In this document: positions 52,579 through 60,297 of the stretch, piece after piece
Numbering within the stretch: the first letter of the stretch is position 1
How the letters are laid out: each line of letters starts with the position of its first letter
NCBI RefSeq assembly: GCF_006088715.1
Contig: NZ_CP030771.1
Location: forward strand, 7,500,001 to 7,564,000
Direction: 5' to 3'
From: Streptomyces sp. YIM 121038
GTDB lineage: Bacteria; Actinomycetota; Actinomycetes; Streptomycetales; Streptomycetaceae
DNA length: 64,000 nt
Program-made: the position numbers and the translations under genes
The notes under the pieces: model-generated
The model's input: the letters and a program-made list of their open reading frames with translations, nothing else
Databases searched by the model: none
Told to the model about the DNA's origin: nothing

Positions 52579-53274
52579 CTACGGCCCGTCCTCGCCCACC
52601 GCCCCCGGCAGCCAGCCCGTCGCCCGTAGGACCGCCAGAGCCACCTCGCCCACGGTGCGGCCGTCCGTCGGGACCCGATGGGTGCCGACGGGGACGTGCG
52701 CCTCCAAGCGCCGAGCCATGTACGCGCTGCGGCGCAGCTGACGGGCCAGCTCCGAGCCCTGCTCCCGTACCGTCAGGCGCCGCGCGGCCGTCTCGTCCGT
52801 CGCCGTGAGCAGGACGCGGGTGAGCCGCGGGGAGCCGAGGGCCTCGGTGAAGATCCACTCCTCGCTGCCGAGCACGGCCGCCGTGTTCGTGTACACGAGC
52901 CGACGGCAGCCCAGGGCCGCGTAGTTGGCCCACAGCGCCGCCAGGTTGCGGCTGGTGAGCCGCGAGCGGTCCGGGTCGTCCGGCGGCGCGGGGTGCACCG
53001 TGTCCAGTACGTCGCCCTCGATCAGGGCGTGACCGACGTCGGCGGCCCGCAGCCGCGCCGCCACCTCCCAGCCCACGGACGACTTGCCCGCCCCGGAGCG
53101 GCCACCGATGAGCAGGACCTCCGGCGGTGCCTCCCGCGCCGGTCGTGCTTCCCGCCCCGACGGCGCCTGCCGCCCCGACGGCGCCTGCCGCCCCGACGGC
53201 GCCTGCCGCCGCGACGGCGCTTCCCGCCCCGACCGTGCTTCCCGCTCCGACCGTGCTTGCCTCAGCGCATCCAT
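52579..53274 (-). CDS. P-loop nucleotide kinase-like protein with repeat-encoded linker
   Basis: 231 aa from ATG 53274. A Walker A motif, LLIGGRSGAGKSSVGWEVAA, lies near residues 52-70, followed by HALIEGDVLDTVHPAP and an Arg-rich lid region (TDETAARRLTVREQGSELAR). The layout suggests a small-molecule kinase or gluconokinase/shikimate-kinase-like ATPase; the substrate is not recognisable. Residues about 6-48 are an imperfect six-residue repeat (SGRQAP/SGREAP) coded by the 18-bp minisatellite. The frame is open to 53439 upstream, without good starts. Divergent from the NDH-2-like gene. Confidence 0.75.
   Translation of the reverse strand: MDALRQARSEREARSGREAPSRRQAPSGRQAPSGRQAPSGREARPAREAPPEVLLIGGRSGAGKSSVGWEVAARLRAADVGHALIEGDVLDTVHPAPPDDPDRSRLTSRNLAALWANYAALGCRRLVYTNTAAVLGSEEWIFTEALGSPRLTRVLLTATDETAARRLTVREQGSELARQLRRSAYMARRLEAHVPVGTHRVPTDGRTVGEVALAVLRATGWLPGAVGEDGP
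53134..53259 (-). repeat. 18-bp minisatellite inside the P-loop protein gene
   Basis: Seven units of 18 bp. Three are identical (53152-53169, 53170-53187, 53188-53205); the others differ at a few bases. The repeat keeps the reading frame and encodes the SGRQAP-type linker. Confidence 0.9.
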
Positions 53275-53419
53275 GACCGCGAGCGTCGCAACGCCGTCCG
53301 GCGCCCGCCACCGGATATTCCGTTTCACCGCGGCGGCCACGGGCACCTGGGAGGTCCGTGCGGGAGCACGCGCACCGGCGCCCGCACCGGCAGCCCAGAG
53401 GCATCCGTGCGCGGACACC

Positions 53420-53434
53420 GTACGGATGCCGTAC
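53420..53434. promoter_or_regulatory. Dyad GTACGG-ATG-CCGTAC upstream of the NDH-2-like gene
   Basis: Perfect 6-bp arms with a 3-bp centre, 22 bp before GTG 53457. It is a candidate operator or hairpin for the NDH2-transketolase-PolDom unit. Confidence 0.4.
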
Positions 53435-53456
53435 CGCACTCCACCGGAGGCGCTAC

Positions 53457-54854
53457 GTGAGCCGTGAATCCCACCGCCAGCACGTCGTGGTCGTCGGCGC
53501 CGGCTTCGCCGGGTTCCAGGCCGCGCGGACCCTCGCGCGCCTCGCCCGTCGCCGGGTCGACGTCACCCTGCTCAACCCCACCGACTACTTCCTCTACCTG
53601 CCCCTGCTGCCCCAGGTGGCCGCGGGCGTCCTCGAACCGCGCCGCGTCACCGTGTCGCTCTCGGGCACCCTCAAGCACGTCCGGCTCGTCCTCGGCGAGG
53701 CCGACGGAATCGACCTGGAGCGCCGGGCCGTGGGCTACACCGGACCGGAGGGCGAGCGCGGTGAGCTGACCTACGACCGGCTGGTCCTGGCCGTCGGCAG
53801 CGTCAACAAGCTGCTGCCCGTCCCCGGCGTCGCCGAGCACGCGCACGGCTTCCGGGGCCTGCCGGAGGCGCTGTACCTGCGCGACCACGTGACCCGGCAG
53901 ATCGAGCTCGCCGCCGCCGCGCCCGACGCCGCGACGTGCCGGGCGCGCTGCACCTTCGTCGTCGTCGGCGCGGGCTACACCGGCGTCGAGGTCGCCGCGC
54001 ACGGGCAGCTGTTCACCCGGTCCCTGGTGCGCGGTCAGCCGCTGCGCGCCGGGATCGAACCCCGCTGGCTGCTCCTGGACATCGCGCCGCGCGTCCTGCC
54101 GGAGCTGGACCGGCGGCTGTCCACGACCGCCGACCGCGTCCTGCGCGGGCGCGGCGTGGAGGTCCGCACGGGCACCTCCGTGAAGGAGGCCACGCACCGG
54201 GGCGTGCTCCTCGACGACGGCGACACGGTCGACACGCGCACCCTCGTGTGGTGCGTCGGCGTGCGCCCCGACCCGCTCGTCGCCGGGGTCGGCACGCCGC
54301 TGGAGCGCGGGCGGCTCCTCGTCGACCCGTTCCTGAACGTGCCGGGCCACCCCGAGGTGTTCGCCTGCGGCGACGCGGCGGCCGTGCCCGACCTCGCCGA
54401 GCCGGGGCGGTTCACGGCCATGACCGCCCAGCACGCCTGGCGGCAGGGCAAGGCCGCGGGCCGCAACGTGGCCGCCTCGCTCGGCATCGGCCGCCGCGCC
54501 CCCTACCGCCACCACGACCTCGGCTTCACCGTCGACCTCGGCGGCGTCAAGGGCGCCGCCAACCCGCTCGGCGTCCCGCTGTCCGGGCCGCTCGCCGGGG
54601 CCGTCACCCGCGGCTACCACCTGGCCGCGATGCCCGGCAACCGCGTGCGCGTCGCCGCCGACTGGCTCCTGGACGCGGCGCTGCCCCGCCAGGGCGTACA
54701 GCTGGGCCTCGTCCGGTCGTGGTCGGTGCCGCTCGACACGTCGTCGCCGGAGCTGGCCCGGGTGCCCGGCGGGCCCGCCGAACGTACCCCCGACCGGGAG
54801 AACAGGCCCGGGGCCGAGCCCGATTCCGAGTCCGCGTCCAAGCCCGAGGAGTGA
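53457..54854 (+). CDS. NDH-2-like NAD(P)H dehydrogenase (FAD)
   Basis: 465 aa from GTG 53457 with GGAGG six bases upstream. Two dinucleotide folds: HVVVVGAGFAGFQAARTLAR (FAD) and RCTFVVVGAGYTGVEVAAHG (NAD). PTDYFLYLPLLPQVAAGVLE is the typical Ndh segment after the first fold. VFACGDAAAVPDLAEPGRFT closes the FAD site, and AMTAQHAWRQGKAAGRN contains the conserved AQ/quinone-site Gln. Non-proton-pumping NADH:quinone oxidoreductases are membrane-associated; the C terminus has amphipathic helices. The tail is acidic and Ser/Pro-rich. Transketolase starts six bases after its stop. Confidence 0.9.
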   Translation: MSRESHRQHVVVVGAGFAGFQAARTLARLARRRVDVTLLNPTDYFLYLPLLPQVAAGVLEPRRVTVSLSGTLKHVRLVLGEADGIDLERRAVGYTGPEGERGELTYDRLVLAVGSVNKLLPVPGVAEHAHGFRGLPEALYLRDHVTRQIELAAAAPDAATCRARCTFVVVGAGYTGVEVAAHGQLFTRSLVRGQPLRAGIEPRWLLLDIAPRVLPELDRRLSTTADRVLRGRGVEVRTGTSVKEATHRGVLLDDGDTVDTRTLVWCVGVRPDPLVAGVGTPLERGRLLVDPFLNVPGHPEVFACGDAAAVPDLAEPGRFTAMTAQHAWRQGKAAGRNVAASLGIGRRAPYRHHDLGFTVDLGGVKGAANPLGVPLSGPLAGAVTRGYHLAAMPGNRVRVAADWLLDAALPRQGVQLGLVRSWSVPLDTSSPELARVPGGPAERTPDRENRPGAEPDSESASKPEE

Positions 54855-54860
54855 GCGACC

Positions 54861-56735
54861 ATGACCGAGACCACCCCGCGCGGCGGCCACGGGCCGGACC
54901 ACCTCCGGGAGCTCGCGCGGCAGCTGCGCGTCGACTCCGTGCGCGCCGCGGCCGCCGCCGGATCCGGGCACCCCACCTCGTCCCTGTCCGCGGCCGACCT
55001 GATGGCGGTGCTCCTCGCCCGCCACCTCCAGTACGACTTCCAGCGCCCCGACCACCCCGGCAACGACCGGTTCATCCTCTCCAAGGGCCACGCGTCGCCG
55101 CTCCTGTACGCCGCGTACAAGGCGGCGGGCGCCCTCGGCGACGAGGAACTGCTCACCTTCCGCACCCGGGGCAGCCGCCTCGAAGGACACCCGACGCCCC
55201 GCCGCCTGCCGTGGGTCGAGGTCGCCACCGGCTCGCTGGGGCAGGGGCTCGCCGTCGGCGTCGGCATGGCCCTGTCCGGCAAGCGGCTCGACCGCATCCC
55301 CTACCGGGTCTGGGTGCTGTGCGGCGACAGCGAACTGGCCGAGGGCTCCGTGTGGGAGGCCGCGGAGCACGCCGCGTACGAGCACCTGGACAACCTCACC
55401 GCGCTCGTCGACGTGAACCGGCTCGGCCAGCGCGGGCCCACCCGGCACGCCTGGGACCTCGACGCGTACGCGCGCCGCTGGAAGGCCTTCGGCTGGCACG
55501 TCGTCGCGATCGACGGGCACGACGTCGAGGCGGTCGACCGGGCCCTGCACGAGGCGCGCTCCACCGCGGGCCAGCCCACCGTCGTCCTCGCCCGCACCGT
55601 CAAGGGCAAGGGCGTCGCGTCCGCGGAGGACCGCGAGGGCCTGCACGGCAAGCCGCTGCCCGACGCCGAGGCCGCGGTCGCGGAGCTCGGCGGCCCCGGG
55701 CGGCTGCGCGTGGACGTCCGGCTGCCCCCGGCGGCCCGCGTGCTGCGCGCCACCCGCAGCGGACACCTGGAGCTGCCCCGGTACGAGCAGGGCGAGGAGG
55801 TCGCGACCCGGGACGCCTTCGGCCGGGCGCTCGCGGCGCTCGGCACGGCACGCGGCGACGTCGTCGCCCTCGACGGCGAGGTCGGCGACTCCACCCGCGC
55901 GGAACTCTTCGCCAAGGAGCACCCCGAGCGGTACTTCGAGTGCTACATCGCCGAGCAGCAGCTCGTCGCCGCCGCCGTGGGTCTCGCCCGGCGCGGCTGG
56001 GTGCCGTACGCGTCCACGTTCGCGGCGTTCCTGACCCGCGCCCACGACTTCGTGCGCATGGCGGCCGTCAGCGGCGCCGACCTCAACCTGGTGGGCTCGC
56101 ACGCGGGCGTCGCCATCGGCGAGGACGGCCCGTCCCAGATGGGCCTGGAGGACCTGGCGATGTTCCGGGCCGTGCCCGGCTCCACCGTCCTGTACCCGTG
56201 CGACGCCCCGCAGACGGCACGCCTGGTCGCCGCCATGGCCGACCTCGACGGCGTGCGCTACCTGCGCACCTCGCGCGGTGCGACGCCGGTCCTCTACGGC
56301 CCCGGCGAGGAGTTCCCCGTCGGCGGGTCCAAGGTGCTGCGGTGGAGCGACGCCGACCGGCTCACGGTCGTCGCGGCCGGGGTGACCGTCCACGAGGCGC
56401 TCGCCGCCGCCGTGCTCCTCGACCGCGAGGGCATCCCGGTGCGCGTCGTCGACCTGTACTCCGTCAAGCCCGTGGACCGGCGCACGCTGCGCGAGGCCGC
56501 CGAGCGGACGGGCTGTCTGCTCACCGTCGAGGACCACCGCCAGGAGGGCGGCATCGGCGACGCCGTCCTGGACGCGTTCAGCGACGGCAGCCCGGTGCCG
56601 CGCCTGGTGCGCCTCGCGGTGACCGGCGTGCCGGGGTCCGCCTCGCCCGCCGAGCAGCTGCGGGCCGCGGGGATCGACGCGGAGTCGATCGCGGCGGCCG
56701 TACGGCTGCTCGTGGAACACGTGGTGGTGCGATGA
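54861..56735 (+). CDS. Transketolase
   Basis: 624 aa from ATG 54861. Thiamine-diphosphate enzyme features: AAAAGSGHPTSSLSAADLMA, ILSKGHASPLLYAAYKAAG, ATGSLGQGLAVGVGMALSGK, WVLCGDSELAEGSVWEAAEH (TPP-Mg motif), and YIAEQQLVAAAVGLARRGW for the pyrimidine-binding domain. The C-terminal third is a normal transketolase C domain. It is about 50-70 residues shorter than the housekeeping enzyme, which is usually elsewhere with tal and zwf, so this is probably a second copy. It sits in a tight unit between the NDH-2-like and NHEJ-polymerase genes. Confidence 0.9.
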   Translation: MTETTPRGGHGPDHLRELARQLRVDSVRAAAAAGSGHPTSSLSAADLMAVLLARHLQYDFQRPDHPGNDRFILSKGHASPLLYAAYKAAGALGDEELLTFRTRGSRLEGHPTPRRLPWVEVATGSLGQGLAVGVGMALSGKRLDRIPYRVWVLCGDSELAEGSVWEAAEHAAYEHLDNLTALVDVNRLGQRGPTRHAWDLDAYARRWKAFGWHVVAIDGHDVEAVDRALHEARSTAGQPTVVLARTVKGKGVASAEDREGLHGKPLPDAEAAVAELGGPGRLRVDVRLPPAARVLRATRSGHLELPRYEQGEEVATRDAFGRALAALGTARGDVVALDGEVGDSTRAELFAKEHPERYFECYIAEQQLVAAAVGLARRGWVPYASTFAAFLTRAHDFVRMAAVSGADLNLVGSHAGVAIGEDGPSQMGLEDLAMFRAVPGSTVLYPCDAPQTARLVAAMADLDGVRYLRTSRGATPVLYGPGEEFPVGGSKVLRWSDADRLTVVAAGVTVHEALAAAVLLDREGIPVRVVDLYSVKPVDRRTLREAAERTGCLLTVEDHRQEGGIGDAVLDAFSDGSPVPRLVRLAVTGVPGSASPAEQLRAAGIDAESIAAAVRLLVEHVVVR

Positions 56736-56748
56736 GGGGGGAGCGGAC

Positions 56749-57687
56749 ATGAGCGAGACGCGCACCGTACGGGCGGGCCGCCGCACCGTCGCACTCCACC
56801 GGCCCCAGAAGCCGTTCATCCCCGAGGGCTCCGGCTCAGCCCCGTACACCAAGGGGGACCTCTTCGACTACTACCGGGCCGTCGCCCCCTTCATCCTTCC
56901 GCATCTGCGCGGCCGCCCCCTGATGCTGGAGCGGCACCCGGACGGGGTCGCGGGACCCCGCTTCCTGCAGAAGGACACACCAGAGCACTACCCGGGCTGG
57001 ATCACCCGCGCCGAGGTGCCCAAGCGGGGCGGCACCGTCACGCACACCGTGTGCGACGACAGCGCCACGCTCCTCTACCTCGCCGACCAGGCCTGTGTCA
57101 CCCTGCACCGCTGGCAGTCCCGCGTCGGCCGCGTCGACCGGCCCGACCGCATGGTCTTCGACCTGGACCCGGCCGGGGACGGCACGCCGCAGGGCGCGTA
57201 CGGCCCGGTGCGCGAGGCCGCCGGGCTGCTCGGTGAACTCCTCGACCAGGTGGGTCTGCCGTCCGCCGTGATGACGACCGGTTCGCGCGGCCTGCACGTG
57301 GTCGTGCCGGTCAACGGCCGCCACCACGTCGACGACGTCCGCGCGTTCGCCAAGGAGCTCACCGAGGTCCTCGCCGCCGCGCACCCGCACCGGTTCACCA
57401 CGGCCGTCCGCAAGAAGGACCGGGGCGGGCGGCTCTACCTCGACGTCCAGCGCAACGGATACGCGCAGACCGCCGTCGCGCCCTTCTCGGTACGGGCCAG
57501 GCCGGGCGCGCCGGTGGCCGTGCCGCTCGCCTGGGAGCAGCTCGACGCCCCCGGCACGCACGCGGCCCGCTGGACCATCGCCGACGCCGTGGAGCAGGCC
57601 CGCGGCGACCCCTGGGCGGGCCTGCTGCGCTCGCCCCGCGCACTCGGCCCGGCACGCCGCAAGCTGCGGGCGCTGCGCGGCGGCTGA
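56749..57687 (+). CDS. Stand-alone NHEJ primase-polymerase (LigD PolDom-like)
   Basis: 312 aa from ATG 56749, preceded by GGGGGGAG. The archaeo-eukaryotic primase-like PolDom pattern is clear: YTKGDLFDYYRAVAPFILPH, PLMLERHPDGVAGPRFLQKD, RMVFDLDPAGDG (metal Asp pair), MTTGSRGLHVVVPVNGRH and TAVRKKDRGGRLYLDVQRNG. In LigD this domain fills gaps during Ku-dependent end joining. Here there is no ligase or nuclease domain and no Ku gene in the window. It starts 13 bp after the transketolase stop and ends 56 bp before gvpO. Confidence 0.92.
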   Translation: MSETRTVRAGRRTVALHRPQKPFIPEGSGSAPYTKGDLFDYYRAVAPFILPHLRGRPLMLERHPDGVAGPRFLQKDTPEHYPGWITRAEVPKRGGTVTHTVCDDSATLLYLADQACVTLHRWQSRVGRVDRPDRMVFDLDPAGDGTPQGAYGPVREAAGLLGELLDQVGLPSAVMTTGSRGLHVVVPVNGRHHVDDVRAFAKELTEVLAAAHPHRFTTAVRKKDRGGRLYLDVQRNGYAQTAVAPFSVRARPGAPVAVPLAWEQLDAPGTHAARWTIADAVEQARGDPWAGLLRSPRALGPARRKLRALRGG

Positions 57688-57743
57688 AAGTCGGGCGGAG
57701 GTTTGCCGCCACGGCACCAGGTCACTCGGGTCAGGAGGTGGCC

Positions 57744-58064
57744 ATGACGCATACGTCCCGCAAGCAGAACAACACGACAGCCGAGTCCGACGCCCTGCCC
57801 GGCCCCGTCTCGGTGCTGCGGCACGCGCGGGAGCAGCTCACGGAACTCACCGGCCTCGCCGCCGAGTCCGTCTCGTCGTTCGAACGCACCGACGGCGGCT
57901 GGGAGCTGGAGGTCGAGGTCCTCGAACTCGCCCGCGTGCCGGACACCATGAGCCTGCTCGCGACCTACGCCGTGAGCCTGGACCCGGGCGGCGAGCTCAC
58001 CGCCTACCGCAGGGTGCGCCGCTACGAGCGCGGCCGCGCGGACCCGCACCGCACGGGCGGCTGA
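57744..58064 (+). CDS. gvpO: Gas vesicle protein GvpO
   Basis: 106 aa from ATG 57744 with AGGAGG six bases upstream (GTG 57738 overlaps the SD). After a polar 25-residue N terminus, the GvpO domain reads REQLTELTGLAAESVSSFER, GWELEVEVLELARVPDTMS, LATYAVSLDPGGELTAYRRV, ending YERGR. GvpO is required for gas vesicle formation in haloarchaea, where it affects gvp expression or assembly. It is the first gene of the gvp cluster, as in other Streptomyces. Confidence 0.93.
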   Translation: MTHTSRKQNNTTAESDALPGPVSVLRHAREQLTELTGLAAESVSSFERTDGGWELEVEVLELARVPDTMSLLATYAVSLDPGGELTAYRRVRRYERGRADPHRTGG

Positions 58065-58148
58065 CCGGCACACCCGGCAGGGCCCGACCATTCCGGGCGT
58101 CCCGAACACCCACGACGCCAACACCCAAGGCAAGGAGGACAGGTCGGC

Positions 58149-58583
58149 ATGACCGTCGTCCCAGCACAGCAGAGTGGCGGCGCAGGCGGCACCAGCGGCC
58201 TGTACGACGTCATCGAACTCATCCTCGACCGCGGGCTCGTGATCGACGCGTTCGTACGCGTCTCGCTCGTCGGCATCGAGATCCTCAAGATCGACGTGCG
58301 CGTCGTCGTCGCCAGCGTCGACACCTATCTGCGCTTCGCCGAGGCCTGCAACCGCCTCGACCTGGAGGCCGGACCGCACAAGAGCCCCGGCCTGCCCGAC
58401 CTGGTCGGCGAGATCACCGAGTCGGGTGCGCGCGGCAAGTCCAAGGGCGCGCTCAGCGGCGCCGCCCAGACCGTGTCGGACGCCTTCAAGCAGGCGCGCG
58501 AGGACGGCCGCTCCGGTGAGGAGGAGGCCGCCCGGCCGCGTCGGCGCAGCACGTCACGGTCCCGGAAGGAGGAGACGGAGTGA
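58149..58583 (+). CDS. gvpA: Gas vesicle structural protein GvpA with long C-terminal extension
   Basis: 144 aa, strong SD AAGGAGGA. The GvpA core is residues about 17-75: [54 protein letters not shown]. This amphiphilic helix-strand-strand-helix unit forms the ribbed wall of the vesicle. Typical GvpA ends near residue 70-75; here about 70 more residues follow, first Gly/Ser/Lys ([20 protein letters not shown]), then a strongly charged end with [14 protein letters not shown]. GvpF starts in an overlap with its stop (GTGA). Confidence 0.95.
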   Translation: MTVVPAQQSGGAGGTSGLYDVIELILDRGLVIDAFVRVSLVGIEILKIDVRVVVASVDTYLRFAEACNRLDLEAGPHKSPGLPDLVGEITESGARGKSKGALSGAAQTVSDAFKQAREDGRSGEEEAARPRRRSTSRSRKEETE

Positions 58584-59338
58584 CCACGTACATCTACGGG
58601 ATCGCCGGCAGCGACCACCCGGCGCTGCCGGAGGGCATGGGCGGCATCGGCGAACCGGCCCGCCCGGTGCGCGTCCTCAGGCACGGCAAGCTCGCCGCGC
58701 TCGTCAGCGACAGCCCCGAAGACCTGCGCCCCAAGCGGCGCGATCTGCTCGCCCACCAGAACGTCCTGGACGAGGCGGGCGCGGGCGGCCCCGTCCTGCC
58801 GATGCGCTTCGGCAGCCTCGCGCAGGACGACCCGGCCGTGGTCGAGGTCCTCGACGAGCTGGCCGACCACTACGAGGAGCGGCTGCGCTCCCTGGAGGGC
58901 AGGGCCGAGTACAACGTGAAGGCCGCCCACGACGAGCAGGCCGTGCTGCACCAGGTGCTCGCCGAGAACCCGGAGCTGCGCGCCATGGCCGAGGCCAACC
59001 GCAAGGCGGGCGGCGGCACCTACGAGCAGAAGCTGCGGCTCGGCGAGCAGCTGACCGCCGCCGTGCAGGGCCGCGAGGCCGGTGACGGCCTCCAGGTGCG
59101 CCGCGCGCTCGAACCGTGCGCGGAGGCCGTCAGCACGGGCCCCGAGGGCACGGGGTGGCTGGCCAACTACTCGTTCCTGGTGCGCCGCGAGTCCGCCGAC
59201 GGCTTCGTGGCCGCCGTCGCGGAACTGCGCAAGACCCAGCCGCACCTGGACGTGCGCGTGAACGGCCCGCTGCCCCCCTACAGCTTCGTCGACCCCGGTG
59301 CCGCACAGCCCGCGGACGACGCGGCACGGGCGCGGTGA
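58580..59338 (+). CDS. gvpF: Gas vesicle protein GvpF (GvpF/L family)
   Basis: 252 aa from GTG 58580, overlapping the gvpA stop. GvpF/L features: [59 protein letters not shown], a central helical part ([20 protein letters not shown]) and the final [17 protein letters not shown]. GvpF proteins contact GvpA and are minor, assembly-associated components. A second family member, gvpL, lies further along the cluster. gvpG starts nine bases after the stop. Confidence 0.93.
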   Translation: MTTYIYGIAGSDHPALPEGMGGIGEPARPVRVLRHGKLAALVSDSPEDLRPKRRDLLAHQNVLDEAGAGGPVLPMRFGSLAQDDPAVVEVLDELADHYEERLRSLEGRAEYNVKAAHDEQAVLHQVLAENPELRAMAEANRKAGGGTYEQKLRLGEQLTAAVQGREAGDGLQVRRALEPCAEAVSTGPEGTGWLANYSFLVRRESADGFVAAVAELRKTQPHLDVRVNGPLPPYSFVDPGAAQPADDAARAR

Positions 59339-59347
59339 GGCCCGCGC

Positions 59348-59641
59348 ATGGGACTCGTCGGTGAACTGCTCGGGCTGCCCCTGGCCCCGGCCCGGGGCAC
59401 CCTCTGGGTGCTCCGCCAGGTGGTCGCGGAGGCGGAGCGGCAGTACTACGACCCCTCGGCGATCCGCGCCGAACTCGCCCGGCTCACCGAGCTGGTGGAG
59501 GCGGGCGAGATCGACGCGGACGAGTTCGACCGCCGTGAGGACGAGCTGCTGGCGCGGCTCGGCTACGGCGCCCGGCAGGAAGCGGCTCCGGAGACCGTTC
59601 CGCGGGCCGCTCCGGAGGAGAACAGGACGGCGACACGATGA
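59348..59641 (+). CDS. gvpG: Gas vesicle protein GvpG
   Basis: 97 aa, ATG 59348. Short helical protein with the GvpG pattern: GLVGELLGLPLAPARGTLWV, then VVAEAERQYYDPSAIRAELA and RLTELVEAGEIDADEFDRRE, closing with DELLARLGYG. GvpG is essential for vesicle formation and interacts with other minor Gvp proteins. The last 20 residues are polar. gvpY begins in an ATGA overlap with its stop. Confidence 0.92.
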   Translation: MGLVGELLGLPLAPARGTLWVLRQVVAEAERQYYDPSAIRAELARLTELVEAGEIDADEFDRREDELLARLGYGARQEAAPETVPRAAPEENRTATR

Positions 59642-60297
59642 ACCGTTTGGCAGTGGGCCTCGGCGTAGGCGCGGGGTACCTCCTGGGACGGACCAAGAAG
59701 GCCAAGCTGGCCTTCGCCGTCGGCACCATGGTCGCGGGCAGGAGGCTGAAGCTGAACCCCGCGTCCCTGGCCCGCGCGGTGACCGACCAACTGGAGAACA
59801 ACCCGCAGTTCAAGGAGATAGGCGGCCAGCTCAAGGACGACCTGCGGGGCGTCGGCAAGGCCGCGACCGGCTCGCTGCTCGACCGGCGCCTGGAGTCCTT
59901 CGCGGACCGTCTGCACGACCGCACCCTGGACGTACGGGACCGGATGGCGGGGGCGGCGCCCGGGGCCGACGAGGAGCCGGACGAACGCGACGGGTCAGAG
60001 GAGCGCGACGGTCGCGACGGGTCCGAGGAGCGCGACGAGCCCCGCCAGAAGACCGGCACGGCGACCAGAAAGGCGCGGTCCGCGGCCAAGAAGGCCCCCA
60101 GGCCCGCCGGTGGCCAGAGCGGCGGCGGCACGGGGTCCGGGCAGGCCCGGAAGAAGAGCCCGGCGCCCCGCAAGAAGCCGTCCGCGCGCGGCACCCAGAG
60201 CCGGGACACCGCGAAGCGCAGCCCGGCGAAGCGGGCCCCCGCGAAGCGCAGCCCGGCACGGAAGTCCGGCGGCGCGAAGGGAGGCGACGATGCCTGA
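59638..60297 (+). CDS. gvpY: Gas-vesicle-cluster protein GvpY, basic C-terminal tail
   Basis: 219 aa from ATG 59638. Residues 1 to about 100 include GLGVGAGYLLGRTKKAKLAF, TMVAGRRLKLNPASLARAVT and GGQLKDDLRGVGKAATGSLL, then an acidic/Arg patch (DERDGSEERDGRDGSEERDE) and a Lys/Arg/Ala/Pro-rich tail with histone-like repeats (AAKKAPRPA, KRSPAKRAPAKRSPARKSGG). I take the name from the Streptomyces gvpOAFGYZJLSK order; its function is unknown. The basic tail could bind nucleic acid or an acidic partner. The next gene, gvpZ, overlaps by 8 bp and has an acidic tail. Confidence 0.85.
   Translation: MNRLAVGLGVGAGYLLGRTKKAKLAFAVGTMVAGRRLKLNPASLARAVTDQLENNPQFKEIGGQLKDDLRGVGKAATGSLLDRRLESFADRLHDRTLDVRDRMAGAAPGADEEPDERDGSEERDGRDGSEERDEPRQKTGTATRKARSAAKKAPRPAGGQSGGGTGSGQARKKSPAPRKKPSARGTQSRDTAKRSPAKRAPAKRSPARKSGGAKGGDDA

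Noticed and set aside
53134..53259. Possible CRISPR-like array
   Set aside because: The 18-bp units are directly adjacent with no spacers, keep the reading frame of the P-loop protein gene, and no cas gene is present.
53325..56852. Minus-strand open frame of about 1175 codons
   Set aside because: Antisense to the NDH-2-like and transketolase genes, with no recognisable domain, no SD and the same shadow composition.
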